Assembly (NCBI GenBank): GCA_028699365.1
Contig: JAQVUQ010000008.1
Span: 1 to 18,079, forward strand
Length of the DNA: 18,079 nucleotides
Reading direction: 5' to 3'
Source: UBA5359 sp028699365 [NCBI: bacterium]
GTDB taxonomy: Bacteria; UBP13; UBA5359
Shown: positions 1-8,184 of the stretch, piece after piece
How the letters are laid out: every line of letters starts with the position of its first letter
Numbering within the stretch: the first letter of the stretch is position 1
Notes under the pieces: generated by a model
What the model saw: only the letters and a program-made list of their open reading frames with translations
Database searches by the model: none
Told to the model about the DNA's origin: nothing
Program-made: the position numbers and the translations under genes

Positions 1-2
1 AG

Positions 3-158
3 CTCTTTCTGCACGGCAAGCCGGATGAAGTCATGCACAGCGACGTCCTGAAGCAGGCATACGGGTGTCAGGTGGAGTTTCTCTTCCACGGCAATATGCC
101 GCACAGAATGGTTGAGGAGCATGAGGGGCACGAGAAGTGCGGGGGACATCATGATTGA
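3..158 (+). CDS. Metal-type ABC transporter ATP-binding protein, C-terminal fragment
   Basis: This is the 3' end of a gene that begins upstream of the window. The reading frame gives 51 residues ending in a His-rich tail (HEGHEKCGGHHD) and a TGA at 156-158. The text LFLHGKPDEVMHSDVLKQAYG matches the end of ZnuC/MntB-type ATPases, where a short helix (DVLKxxYG) follows the catalytic domain. The His/Cys tail is common on zinc or manganese importers. The stop overlaps the start of the permease by eight bases, so the two are translated together. The Walker motifs lie outside the window, so the family call rests on the C-terminus and on the permease next door. Confidence 0.7.
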   Translation, partial: LFLHGKPDEVMHSDVLKQAYGCQVEFLFHGNMPHRMVEEHEGHEKCGGHHD

Positions 159-954
159 GCTGTTATCCTATCAATTCATGCAGCGGGCGCTGGCGGCCGG
201 GATAATTATCAGCCTGGTCTGCGGCGTACTCTCCTTTTTTGTAGTGCTGCGACGCCTCTCCTTTATCGGTGTCGGGCTCTCCCACGCCGCCTTCGGTGGT
301 GTGGCGCTGGGCTTCTTCCTGGGCGTGGAGCCTACCTGGACGGCCATAGTTTTCTGTGCCGTCATCGCTCTGCTGATAGGTCTGGTCAAGCACAAGGGCA
401 GGATACAGGAGGATACCGCCATCGGCATCTTCTTTGCCGCCAACATGGCCTTCGGCGTCATGCTTATAGGCTTAAGCCACCGCTACAACGTCGATCTCTT
501 CGGTTACCTCTTCGGCAACATCCTGGCCATAACCGCTTACGATCTGAAGATGATAGCCGTGGTCAGCTTCCTGGTGCTGGCGGTAGTCGCCCTCTTTTTC
601 AAAGAGCTGCTCTTCTGCAGCTTTGACGAGGAGATGGCCGGAGTCTGCAGCGTTCCCGCCGTTCCGCTGAATTATCTCTTTATGGTTCTGCTCTCTCTGG
701 TAATAGTGGTCTCCATCAAGGTGGTGGGCATAGTCCTGGTCTCCGCCCTGCTGGTCATCCCCGCCGCTGCCGGCCGGCAGTTCAGCTCCAACTATCGCGG
801 CATGCTGCTGGCCTCGGTGCTGGTAGGCCTGCTGTCGACTTTCGGCGGGCTCTTCCTGTCTTACCGCTTCGACCTGCCGTCCGGTTCCACCATCGTTTTG
901 CTGGCCACGTTTATCTTCGGATTATCGTTTTTACGGGAGCGTATGCGTAAATGA
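151..954 (+). CDS. Metal ABC transporter permease (ABC-3 family, ZnuB/MntC-like)
   Basis: A 267-residue inner-membrane protein with about eight hydrophobic segments. It carries the ABC-3 family hallmarks: an early LRRLSFIGVGLSHAAFGGVALG segment near residues 33-55 and a late VVGIVLVSALLVIPAAAGRQ segment. It would form the channel for a divalent metal, most likely zinc, manganese or iron, delivered by a periplasmic binding protein not present here. The start at 151 is preferred over the in-frame ATG at 112 because a GGGGGA ribosome site lies just upstream and the overlap with the ATPase stop is the usual compact form. Length fits the family. Which metal is carried cannot be read from the sequence; the presence of other metal-handling genes in the window favours zinc weakly. 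Confidence 0.88.
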   Translation: MIELLSYQFMQRALAAGIIISLVCGVLSFFVVLRRLSFIGVGLSHAAFGGVALGFFLGVEPTWTAIVFCAVIALLIGLVKHKGRIQEDTAIGIFFAANMAFGVMLIGLSHRYNVDLFGYLFGNILAITAYDLKMIAVVSFLVLAVVALFFKELLFCSFDEEMAGVCSVPAVPLNYLFMVLLSLVIVVSIKVVGIVLVSALLVIPAAAGRQFSSNYRGMLLASVLVGLLSTFGGLFLSYRFDLPSGSTIVLLATFIFGLSFLRERMRK

Positions 955-988
955 AACCGGATTACGGCGTTACAGGTAAAAACGGACT

Positions 989-1384
989 ATGAACAAACGG
1001 TATGAGTGGTGGAAATTGCATATCGGTTTGTTCTTCCTGTTGCCGTACGTTGCTTTTGCTTTCTGTCATTCGTTCATGCATGTTTGCTTGTGTGAACGCT
1101 ATAAGGCAAGCGAACCGGCATGCCTTTCTCAGGCAGCGGCAGAGCAAGCCGGTATGGAAAGCCCCACTCTTCTCCATGCGGATAAGCCGTCGTCAGGCAA
1201 CCACGATACATGCACCGGATGCGCATGGACAAAGAGTTGCCTCTCTGTTAAACAGAGCGTTTCTGTTAGTATTTTGCCGGAGAGAATCTTTCCGTTTGTC
1301 AGTCTGCAGCCCGTGGCTCACTATCCGGAGCCTGCTGCAGCAGTTCTATCCCGCGGTCCGCCTGCAGGTCGTCTCTTCTCGTAA
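989..1384 (+). CDS. Small exported Cys-containing protein, function unknown
   Basis: A 131-residue protein starting 34 bases after the permease. Residues 10-27 are a hydrophobic signal or anchor segment. The middle has a CxxC-containing element (HDTCTGCAWTKSC, residues 72-84), and the C-terminus has a VLSRGPPAG motif (119-127). The combination of an N-terminal anchor, a His/Cys CxxC-W element and a terminal R-x-PP motif is what I associate with small secreted proteins of the DUF2946 sort that accompany metal transporters; this is a resemblance, not an identification. No clear ribosome site precedes it, so it may be translated by coupling. An overlapping frame (1002-1439) is also open but reads as a shadow. 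A metal-binding accessory role is inference. Confidence 0.5.
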   Translation: MNKRYEWWKLHIGLFFLLPYVAFAFCHSFMHVCLCERYKASEPACLSQAAAEQAGMESPTLLHADKPSSGNHDTCTGCAWTKSCLSVKQSVSVSILPERIFPFVSLQPVAHYPEPAAAVLSRGPPAGRLFS

Positions 1385-1506
1385 ATCTGCTGTTCTATGT
1401 TGTTTGGGCTGTCAACGGCTTACACGTTCTGTTCCTTAGTGTACGCATATCGGCCGAAACAGCAGGTCCTCATGCCCCTTAAAACATTTACAGGAGGAGT
1501 TGTATC

Positions 1507-2157
1507 ATGCAACGTAAAGGCTTTACACTTATTGAGCTGCTGGTAGTTATTGGCATATTAGCCATACTGGCATCTATATTGCTACCCGTTTTCAGCCAGG
1601 CCAGAGAGAAAGCGAGGCAGGCTTCCTGCCTGTCCAACGTCAAGCAGATATCTATGGCCATGATGATGTATATCAGTGACTGGGATGAACAATTCGTCAG
1701 TTGTACTTCCACCTATAGATGGTATACGCCGCTTCAGTCCTATGTGAACAATGCACAGGTATTTCATTGCCCGTCTATGAGTAATGACGAGGGAGGCAAC
1801 GCATATACCGATTATGTGATAAACGGGCTATTTGCCCACGGCGTCAGCCAGACGGACTTCCACAACCCTTCCGGCACTATTATGATAGCCGAAAGAGAGG
1901 CCGGATGTCCCCATGACGGATACCATCCATGGCCCAGCGCGTCAAGTCAGAACTGGGATAGCCTGTCGGCATATCTTTCAGGGAGCGGCTCCAACTGGTT
2001 GCTGGATCATGTAGCGGAGGAACGGCATAACGGTGGCTGTAATTACGGCTTTGCAGATGGGCACGTAAAATGGATGCGCTGGGAGGAAACCGTTGGTGCA
2101 CCGCTGCCCGGGATGCATAACCCCGACCGCAAAGTGCCTTCTCAGTACGGGTGGTAG
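1507..2157 (+). CDS. Prepilin-type N-terminal cleavage/methylation protein with H-x9-DG motif (pseudopilin)
   Basis: A 216-residue type IV pilin-like protein. Residues 1-5 are the leader, cleaved after Gly5 by a prepilin peptidase, followed by the Phe6-Thr-Leu-Ile-Glu10 consensus and a hydrophobic helix to about residue 30. The C-terminal region has His174, nine residues, then Asp184-Gly185, the H-x9-DG signature found in the large pseudopilin families of Planctomycetes, Lentisphaerae and Armatimonadota. The segment [17 protein letters not shown] after the helix is strongly Armatimonadota-like. An AGGAGGAG ribosome site at 1492-1499 fixes the start. It probably belongs to a type II secretion or surface display system encoded elsewhere; such genomes carry many copies. 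Placement before a secreted glycosidase may be incidental. Confidence 0.85.
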   Translation: MQRKGFTLIELLVVIGILAILASILLPVFSQAREKARQASCLSNVKQISMAMMMYISDWDEQFVSCTSTYRWYTPLQSYVNNAQVFHCPSMSNDEGGNAYTDYVINGLFAHGVSQTDFHNPSGTIMIAEREAGCPHDGYHPWPSASSQNWDSLSAYLSGSGSNWLLDHVAEERHNGGCNYGFADGHVKWMRWEETVGAPLPGMHNPDRKVPSQYGW

Positions 2158-2288
2158 CGGCGATGCGGTAGCACAATAATTGTCATATTTCTCCATATAC
2201 AGCAAGATAAGTTATAGTAATGAGGCTATACCAGTGCTAACATGGAAGCAAGATCGACCGAATCATTGTCGGAAAGTGGGATACCTTC

Positions 2289-5246
2289 ATGAAAAAGGCA
2301 CGTTACGGTATATTTGGGGGCATAATTGCGGCTCTTTTGCCGGTTATATCTGCTCTCTTCCTGTCATCATGCCTGGCTGACGGGGTAACTGCGGCTGATG
2401 AAAGGAAACCTTTGCCGGGCAGAACGATGGTTTACTCCCGGAGCCAGACGAAATACGGCCTCTACCAGAACTATCTGCATACCTGGATCGACAGGCCTCT
2501 GTTGCATAACCGTGATACAAGGCCTGTGGACGGTAAGCCTGCGGTGATGACGTATCCCAGCTTCAGCGCTACCGCCGTCTCCGCCGGAGCGTACGGTCTG
2601 GACGGCTTTGCCGTCCTGGTGGGTACGCCGGGGATGCTGGAAAGGTATACCACCTCGCTTCAGTATGCCGATGAGATGTGCAGCAAAGGACAGAGCTTTG
2701 CCGTCCTGACGGAATTCGGCGGCGTGGGCGTAGATAGAATGCTTGAGACATACGGCAAGGTTCTGGAGAGCGCTCTGGCCTCAAAAAGCGCTGTTAGATT
2801 CAACGGCAAAATTCTGGTGACATCGTATAATGCCGGTGCCACCACGCCGCAGCAGTGGAAAAGCGCTCTCGACAAGTTGCGGGAACGTTACGGGGATTGT
2901 TTCATCTTTCTGCCCGATCTGGGCGCTGCAGGCTGCAGGCTCTTCTTTACCTGGTCCGATAACAAGGACAGTCTCAGCAGCGAAGAGTTGGAGAGGTACA
3001 AGGCTACGCTGCGGTCCTATCTGGATGTTACCGACGGACTCTACTTCGCTACGCCGCATCCTCTCAGAAAGCTCTCCGGGACAGGGTTGAACGAGTTTGC
3101 CCGCAAGTTTTACGAAGAGATTGCCATAGCATCTTACAGGAGCGTGCTGTCCGAGCGCCCTTACCGCAATAAATACTTTGCTCTGGGAGCCTGCAACGGT
3201 TACGTCAACTATGTATCCGGCTCCAGCCTGATGGAGAACGGCACCAAAACGTTGAGAGACAGCTTCGAGGCGGCCATGAACGCCCGGCCGGATATCATCA
3301 TCCTGCCGGAGTGGGACGAGGTCAACGAAAACACCTGTATTCAGCCTACGGTTTACAATTCGTTCTCCACCCAGAGGATAATAAAGTATTACATGCAACG
3401 GATAAAGGGTGAGGCGCCCACTCCCAATCCTGGTGACGATACCTCCATCCCTAATCTCATAGTAAGCTATCGCAAGATGATCAAGCTGGGAGAGCCGGTG
3501 GATATAGAGCTGCTCAACGTACCGGACTCCGGCGGCAAGGAACTTTACACGGCCCAACTCAGCTTGAAAAGCGTCTCCGGCAAAGTTTTGAAAACCTTCC
3601 CCAAAGAGACGTTTACGATCAAGGACCTGCGTGACAAGACATACAGAACGGCATCGGAAGAGTTTTCCGGGGAGAGAGTTCTTATACCCAGCCTGGCAGT
3701 GGTTGACTCTAAGGGTAAAACCGTGCTGTTTGAGCAAGGACTGCATCATATCCAATTGCGGCCTACCTGGACTTGGGACTATAAATGCGTAAAACAGCCT
3801 TTGAGGGATATCCTCAAACCCGTCTCTGCCGCGTTTGCCGTGGAAGCCGGGAAGGACGGTTCCACGCTGCTCAAAGCCGGTGTAGAGTGCAAAGAGGAGA
3901 TAGCCTCGGCAGAGGTGCTGGAGGACGGAGACGAGATATACGCCTGCGATAAGGATGATGAATACCGGATGGCAAACGGCAGCTCTCTTATCCGGCTCAC
4001 TTTTGCACCCTCTTTCTATACGTCGTCGTTTACCAGCCAGACCGGCGGTAACGGGACGGATATCAAGGGTACTGTAACCTTGGAGGGCAACGGCATAAAG
4101 GTAGTTCCCGAGGGGGACAAGCAGAGATGGTATACTCTAAAGGACGGCAAAAGCATCAAGCTGTCGCTCCTGCTGAGAAATGTGCCTCAGGTGCTGTATG
4201 TATCCGTTCCGCCCGGGGATATTTCTGCCGGCAGCCTGAATGTGGACTTGAATCTCTTTAAGCTGAAGCTGCCCGTCAAGAAGGTACTGGAAGAGGGAAT
4301 TTACGCGGAGACCGCCGGCAGGGGAGTAGTCTTCTGTGCCGAGAGGTACGACCGGCTGCCCGATCATCCTTATCACACAGGCAGCAGGAAGGTGGAATTT
4401 ACCGCCAGGCTCTATCCCCAGAGCAAGGCATCCGTTCTGCAGGTGCGTATTATTACGAAGTCGGGAAAGGTATTCTGGAGCAACCCCATCTTCAATACTG
4501 CGACAAGCAAAGCGATTGCGCTGCCGGTCTGGTCCGGATCGAAGCAGGCGGTCGTTAAGGTGAAGACCGGCAGGGAGGAGATTCCCTGCCTGAAGTATAA
4601 CTTCGATTCAGGTTTTGGCACCATACTCTCCAGCCCGGCCGGACGCTCTTTCTACGGCATCCTGGGCGGTGCGGAGGATGTGGCTATAGGCAAGGGCAGG
4701 ACCGGCTCCAGCCCGTTTGTAGAGAAACAGGACAGGTACCCTGCAACTTCCATACGCACCGCGCCGGAGTGGGTAAAAGAGGACGGCGCTGCGGCCTTGA
4801 AGTTCGACGGTATAGGGAACTATATCATCCTGCCCAGGGAAGCGCTGCCCAGAGGCAGCTACACCATGGACTTTGAGATCAAAGCCGAATCCAGCAAGGA
4901 TCAGGTTCTGTTGAAGCATCAGAGCAATTACACCGGCTCTCTTGAAGCGGGCATAACCGGCGGAAAGCTGTATATAGTCTTTACCGATGAAACGCTCAAG
5001 GACAACAGGTATCTCTCCAGGCTGGAAATTCCGGTAGATAAGTGGTGCAAGATCAGGATAAGCTACGACCTGGCGGCCTTTACTCTGGCGGTGGACGATA
5101 AGAGAGATGTATTCGCTCCGGTTGTCAAGCGTCCGGCCTTTCTTTTTGCACCGCTGATATGGGGGGGATACGGCAGCGATAACAAGTTCTTCGAAGGCTA
5201 TCTCAGAGCGCTGACAATAGACCATGCACCTGCGGGAGAGATATAA
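2289..5246 (+). CDS. Large lipoprotein, glycosidase-like TIM barrel (GH71/GH99-like) with C-terminal LamG-like domain
   Basis: A 985-residue secreted protein. Residues 1-28 are a lipoprotein signal with lipobox LSSC, Cys28 being the likely lipidation site, so it should sit on a membrane surface. Residues 45-375 resemble the TIM barrels of the GH71/GH99-like glycosidases: MVYSRSQTKYGLYQ near 47-60 and an acidic PEWDEVNENTCIQPT (340-354) that corresponds to the WNEWxEGTxIEP type motif, giving Glu341, Asp343 and Glu344 as candidate catalytic or binding residues. Residues 390-780 look like beta-rich modules. Residues 795-980 resemble a LamG/concanavalin-like fold (LKFDGIGNYIILP, WCKIRISYD, GYLRAL). 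The sulfatase follows two bases later, so a sulfated polysaccharide is the likely target. No strong ribosome site precedes 2289. Family placement is tentative; substrate is unknown. Confidence 0.65.
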   Translation: MKKARYGIFGGIIAALLPVISALFLSSCLADGVTAADERKPLPGRTMVYSRSQTKYGLYQNYLHTWIDRPLLHNRDTRPVDGKPAVMTYPSFSATAVSAGAYGLDGFAVLVGTPGMLERYTTSLQYADEMCSKGQSFAVLTEFGGVGVDRMLETYGKVLESALASKSAVRFNGKILVTSYNAGATTPQQWKSALDKLRERYGDCFIFLPDLGAAGCRLFFTWSDNKDSLSSEELERYKATLRSYLDVTDGLYFATPHPLRKLSGTGLNEFARKFYEEIAIASYRSVLSERPYRNKYFALGACNGYVNYVSGSSLMENGTKTLRDSFEAAMNARPDIIILPEWDEVNENTCIQPTVYNSFSTQRIIKYYMQRIKGEAPTPNPGDDTSIPNLIVSYRKMIKLGEPVDIELLNVPDSGGKELYTAQLSLKSVSGKVLKTFPKETFTIKDLRDKTYRTASEEFSGERVLIPSLAVVDSKGKTVLFEQGLHHIQLRPTWTWDYKCVKQPLRDILKPVSAAFAVEAGKDGSTLLKAGVECKEEIASAEVLEDGDEIYACDKDDEYRMANGSSLIRLTFAPSFYTSSFTSQTGGNGTDIKGTVTLEGNGIKVVPEGDKQRWYTLKDGKSIKLSLLLRNVPQVLYVSVPPGDISAGSLNVDLNLFKLKLPVKKVLEEGIYAETAGRGVVFCAERYDRLPDHPYHTGSRKVEFTARLYPQSKASVLQVRIITKSGKVFWSNPIFNTATSKAIALPVWSGSKQAVVKVKTGREEIPCLKYNFDSGFGTILSSPAGRSFYGILGGAEDVAIGKGRTGSSPFVEKQDRYPATSIRTAPEWVKEDGAAALKFDGIGNYIILPREALPRGSYTMDFEIKAESSKDQVLLKHQSNYTGSLEAGITGGKLYIVFTDETLKDNRYLSRLEIPVDKWCKIRISYDLAAFTLAVDDKRDVFAPVVKRPAFLFAPLIWGGYGSDNKFFEGYLRALTIDHAPAGEI

Positions 5247-5248
5247 GA

Positions 5249-6739
5249 ATGGCTGCAGACAGACCCAATATACTGGTGATAATGGCCGATCAGATGAGAG
5301 GGGATACCATGGGATGTGCCGGGCATCCCATGGTGGAGACCCCTAATCTGGATTATCTGGCTAAGAGCGGGGTTATTTTCCGCAACGCTTATACGCCTGA
5401 CCCGGTCTGCGTTCCGGCCAGAGCTACCCTGACCACAGGCTGTTATCCGCATAAATGTACCGGTATCAAAAACAACGGCGGGGCCATCTTTGAGGATCAG
5501 GCAAAGATAGCGCAATTCTTCTCCGATAACGGTTATATAAGCTATGCCGGAGGCAAGCTGCACTACGTTCCCTACTCCGCTCCCGGAGAGCCTAGATTGC
5601 TGCACGGTTTCGATTTTGCCTCTCTGGCGGAATCCGGACGCATACTCAGCGTCTATGATCCGCAAGGCAGGAAGCGGGGGGTGGAGGATTATCACGACTA
5701 TCTCAAGCGTGCAGGCTGGGGAGGCTATTCCAGGGCGCACGGCATAGGTAACAACGACATACATCCTGCACCTTCGCCGTTGCCGGAGGAGCATTATGTG
5801 GATGCCTGGGTGTGCAGCAGTGCTCTGGATTATCTGGATAATCACCTCAGGGATCACTCCGACAAGCCGTTCTTCTCCTTTGTCTCCTTCCCCAAGCCGC
5901 ATGCGCCGTATGATCCTCCAAGGCCGTACGACGCCATGTACAGTCCCAGAGAGGTTCCGGTTCCTCTGCGGCAGACGGACCGCTATTCCAGGACGCCTGC
6001 CAAGTATGAAGAGATGAAGACGCACGGATGGGATCTCTTCTCCGCCGAGACATATCTCAACGCCAGAGCGCACTATTACGGTCAGGTGACGTTCCAGGAC
6101 AAACAGGTGGGGCGGCTGCTGGATTATCTTCGGGAGAAGGATATGCTGGAGAACACTATAGTGATCTATACGGCGGACCACGGAGATATGCTGGGGGATT
6201 TCGGCTTCTTTGCCAAGAGCTGCTTTTACCGGGGCAGCGTCAACATACCCTTGATAGTAAGCTGGCCGGGACATGTCAGGGAGAATTGCAGCAGTGACGC
6301 GCTGGTAGGGCTGCAGGACGTACTGCCCACTCTCTCCTCCCTGGCCGGCCTGGACCTGGGCCGGGAGACGGACGGTATGGACCTGTCGCCCCTGCTCAGG
6401 GGGGACGGCTTTACTGAGAGGGAGTATATTATATCCTATTACGGCGATGATCCGCGCCAGGCATATATGATTGCCGGTAAGAAGTATAAGTATATCTACT
6501 CGCAGATCAACGGGGTGGAAGAGCTGTACGATCTGGAGAACGATCCTGAAGAGCTCAGAAACATAGCCTTTGAAGCCCGCTATGCCGGTACGGTCGCAGA
6601 TATGAAAGAAGGCATAATCGGTTGGGCAAAGGAGAACGGAGATCTCTCCATGCTGGACGGCGCAGGGCTGAAAAAGGCCGGTGACGACTCACTGGCAACC
6701 TGTTTCCAACCCGGGGTTATGGGTTGGCGCTGGTACTGA
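5249..6739 (+). CDS. Sulfatase (S1 family, Cys-type)
   Basis: A 496-residue sulfatase that removes sulfate esters from a carbohydrate or similar substrate. The alkaline-phosphatase-fold metal site is visible as NILVIMADQMRGD (7-19). The C-x-P-x-R signature is Cys54-Val-Pro-Ala-Arg58, where Cys54 must be oxidised to formylglycine, in anaerobes by a radical SAM maturase not encoded here. Lys103 and His105, His218 and the TADHGDMLGD block (308-317) complete the expected active site. There is no signal peptide, and the start is fixed by a GGGAGAG site at 5234-5240, so the enzyme looks cytoplasmic although its operon partner is a lipoprotein. The 3' end overlaps the convergent AraC gene by 23 bases. 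Substrate subfamily cannot be decided from sequence alone. Confidence 0.92.
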   Translation: MAADRPNILVIMADQMRGDTMGCAGHPMVETPNLDYLAKSGVIFRNAYTPDPVCVPARATLTTGCYPHKCTGIKNNGGAIFEDQAKIAQFFSDNGYISYAGGKLHYVPYSAPGEPRLLHGFDFASLAESGRILSVYDPQGRKRGVEDYHDYLKRAGWGGYSRAHGIGNNDIHPAPSPLPEEHYVDAWVCSSALDYLDNHLRDHSDKPFFSFVSFPKPHAPYDPPRPYDAMYSPREVPVPLRQTDRYSRTPAKYEEMKTHGWDLFSAETYLNARAHYYGQVTFQDKQVGRLLDYLREKDMLENTIVIYTADHGDMLGDFGFFAKSCFYRGSVNIPLIVSWPGHVRENCSSDALVGLQDVLPTLSSLAGLDLGRETDGMDLSPLLRGDGFTEREYIISYYGDDPRQAYMIAGKKYKYIYSQINGVEELYDLENDPEELRNIAFEARYAGTVADMKEGIIGWAKENGDLSMLDGAGLKKAGDDSLATCFQPGVMGWRWY

Positions 6740-7598
6740 GCGTGTAAGAGCGTTTTCGAGTCAAGGATACCCTGTACTTTGCAGGGGAAATATGCATGAT
6801 CCTCTTGAATACCCTGCTGAAATTGGTGGCGTTGCTGAAGCCCACCTTCTCTGCCGTATCTGCAACTTTGGCTCCTTTGCACCGGAGCAGACGTGCCGCT
6901 TCCTGAATCCTGACGTTGTTTATATATTCGGTTACGGTAAAGCCGGTGTATCGCTTGAATATCTTTATCATGTAATATGGACTTATAAAGAACTTTTCCG
7001 CCAGGCTTTTCAGCGGCAGATCAAGCATATAATTAGTGTTGATATACTGAACTATCTCAGCCGCCTTTGCCTTTACGGTCTCGGAACTTGTCATACCCTC
7101 CCTGGTCTGGCTGTTGACCTCTCTGGTAAGCAGTATCAGAAATTCCGTCAGCAGATTCTTAATCATTACTTTGCTGCTTGTATCATCCGCTTTGAACTCT
7201 TCAAGTATATTAAGCAATATCTCCTCGATCCGCCTTCTGGACTTCTGCCGGAGGCGGAAAGCAGTATTATCGGCCTTAAAGAACGCTATAAGATCGTCGA
7301 TGCCCGTCTCGGAGCATAAATCTTCAAAAAAGGCCTGATCCAGCTTGAGCAGAATGCGCTCGGATGCATCTTCATCGTTGTAGATATTTCTGGAGAGAGT
7401 ATGCATATTGATGAGAACCAGTTCTCCACCCCTCATCCTGTAGCATTTGTCTTTTATAAAGCAATCAATCCTCCCCGAGATAAGGTAGTATATTCTGTAC
7501 ATGCCGAACGCTACTCCCTTGGAGATGAAAGACTTGGGGACTCTCTTTTTCTCTATGGTAAAGAGACATTTGCCGGAAGACGATTTGTAATCTAACAC
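6717..7598 (-). CDS. AraC/XylS-type transcriptional regulator
   Basis: A 293-residue regulator. The first 110 residues look like the cupin-like effector-binding domain (YYLISGRIDCFI, GGELVLINMHTLSRNI). Residues about 180-280 hold the double helix-turn-helix: LKSLAEKFFISPYYMIKIFKRYTG and VADTAEKVGFSNATNFSRVFKRIMHISPAKYR, the latter matching the AraC family signature. The start is a GTG preceded by an AAGGTGAT ribosome site on the minus strand. It converges on the sulfatase with a 23-base overlap of coding ends. By position it likely senses a sugar released from the sulfated glycan and activates the glycosidase-sulfatase genes, but this is inference. Confidence 0.9.
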   Translation of the reverse strand: MLDYKSSSGKCLFTIEKKRVPKSFISKGVAFGMYRIYYLISGRIDCFIKDKCYRMRGGELVLINMHTLSRNIYNDEDASERILLKLDQAFFEDLCSETGIDDLIAFFKADNTAFRLRQKSRRRIEEILLNILEEFKADDTSSKVMIKNLLTEFLILLTREVNSQTREGMTSSETVKAKAAEIVQYINTNYMLDLPLKSLAEKFFISPYYMIKIFKRYTGFTVTEYINNVRIQEAARLLRCKGAKVADTAEKVGFSNATNFSRVFKRIMHISPAKYRVSLTRKRSYTLSTSANP

Positions 7599-7623
7599 TC
7601 TATCACCTTTTTCACATTACAGA

Positions 7624-7638
7624 TGCTGTTTTACAGCA
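7624..7638. promoter_or_regulatory. Perfect 6-3-6 palindrome upstream of the AraC gene
   Basis: TGCTGT-TTT-ACAGCA is a perfect inverted repeat 26-40 bases upstream of the AraC-type gene start. Its size and symmetry fit a protein-binding site, and the location fits control of the regulator. A plausible minus-strand TATAAT lies at 7645-7650, but no good -35 box is seen at the right spacing. A small RNA hairpin in the leader is the alternative. Confidence 0.35.
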
Positions 7639-7689
7639 ATAATCATTATATTTTGTCATAACAGACGGCATGTTCACGGCGGTACGATC

Positions 7690-7705
7690 ATAATAGCTCT
7701 ATTAT
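7690..7705. promoter_or_regulatory. Perfect 7-2-7 palindrome in the AraC/DUF5320 intergenic region
   Basis: ATAATAG-CT-CTATTAT is a perfect 16-base inverted repeat between the divergent AraC-type gene and the DUF5320 gene. It differs from the GTGTAA sites nearer the DUF5320 promoter, so it probably serves a different regulator. AT-rich symmetry can arise by chance, so this is a weak call. Confidence 0.3.
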
Positions 7706-7746
7706 AGCAAAAAGGAGCAACAGATATAAATATCCGTAGTTTCATA

Positions 7747-7775
7747 TTGACACCTCTGGGAATATATGTTTCAAT
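7747..7775 (+). promoter_or_regulatory. Sigma-70 type promoter for the DUF5320-DUF89 genes
   Basis: A perfect TTGACA (7747-7752) is followed after 17 bases by TTCAAT (7770-7775), a four-of-six match to the -10 box. It points at the DUF5320 gene about 72 bases downstream. The operator dyad starts three bases after the -10 element, where bound repressor would block transcription. Confidence 0.6.
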
Positions 7776-7777
7776 GA

Positions 7778-7794
7778 AGGTGTAAGTTACACCT
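7778..7794. promoter_or_regulatory. Operator dyad AGGTGTAA-G-TTACACCT, probable PadR site
   Basis: A perfect 8-1-8 inverted repeat located over the expected transcription start of the DUF5320 promoter. Its core hexamers GTGTAA/TTACAC recur as dyads at the two promoters beside the padR-like gene (9620-9631 and 9750-9767). A further AGGTGT half-site lies at 7823-7828 in the leader. The pattern supports one repressor, most simply the PadR protein at 9219-9602, acting on all three. Confidence 0.6.
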
Positions 7795-7847
7795 AAGAGT
7801 TACTGACATCGACATGCTGTTAAGGTGTGAGAAAGGAGGGTAAAGCA

Positions 7848-8174
7848 ATGCCTGGTAGAGATGGAACAGGCCCGTTGGGAACGGGATCCATGACCGGACG
7901 CGGAGCCGGTTACTGTGCCGGTTACAGTGTTCCGGGATACGCCGGCGCAGGGAGGTTCCCGGGGAGAGGTCTGAGACGAGCCACCGGTTTGGGCTGCGGG
8001 CGCGGAGCAGGCTGGTTAGGCGCCTCTGCAGCCGGTAGGCCTTCTGCCCGTAATTTCTTCGGCACAATGTCAAGGGCTGATGAAAAAGCCCTGCTGATTG
8101 AGCAAGCCGAAGCTGTTGAAGGGACGTTGGCCGATATCAAGCAGCGTTTGAGCCGGCTTGAACAAGGTGAGTAG
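7848..8174 (+). CDS. DUF5320 family small Gly/Arg-rich protein
   Basis: A 108-residue protein opening with MPGRDGTGPLGTGSMTGRG, the diagnostic N-terminus of DUF5320 proteins. Residues 1-60 are rich in Gly and Arg with single cysteines near 23 and 50; the C-terminal 35 residues are charged and probably form a coiled coil (AEAVEGTLADIKQRLSRLE). The start is fixed by a GAAAGGAGGG ribosome site; an upstream in-frame start would ignore it. The biochemical role of the family is not known to me, but it is regularly found beside NifX-like and MinD-ferredoxin genes in anaerobes and archaea, as here. It is followed by the DUF89 gene after a strong hairpin. Confidence 0.85.
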   Translation: MPGRDGTGPLGTGSMTGRGAGYCAGYSVPGYAGAGRFPGRGLRRATGLGCGRGAGWLGASAAGRPSARNFFGTMSRADEKALLIEQAEAVEGTLADIKQRLSRLEQGE

Positions 8175-8184
8175 TTTTTGTCTT

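Noticed and set aside
1002-1439. 145-codon frame overlapping the small CxxC protein
   Set aside because: It is Arg/Ser/Cys-rich without a domain; the frame at 989 has a coherent signal segment, CxxC element and C-terminal motif.
1385-1506. Possible riboswitch or promoter before the prepilin-like gene
   Set aside because: No convincing -35/-10 pair or known aptamer pattern; only the strong AGGAGGAG ribosome site is supported.
2781-3755. 324-codon open frame on the minus strand
   Set aside because: It lies opposite the large lipoprotein gene, has no ribosome site or domain, and reads as a reverse-complement shadow.
5198-6274. 358-codon open frame on the minus strand
   Set aside because: It is antisense to the sulfatase, whose active-site motifs are unmistakable; the minus-strand text has no recognisable domain and is rich in Arg, His and Ile as expected for a shadow.
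6681-7319. 212-codon plus-strand open frame
   Set aside because: It is antisense to the AraC-type gene, which has a clear family signature.
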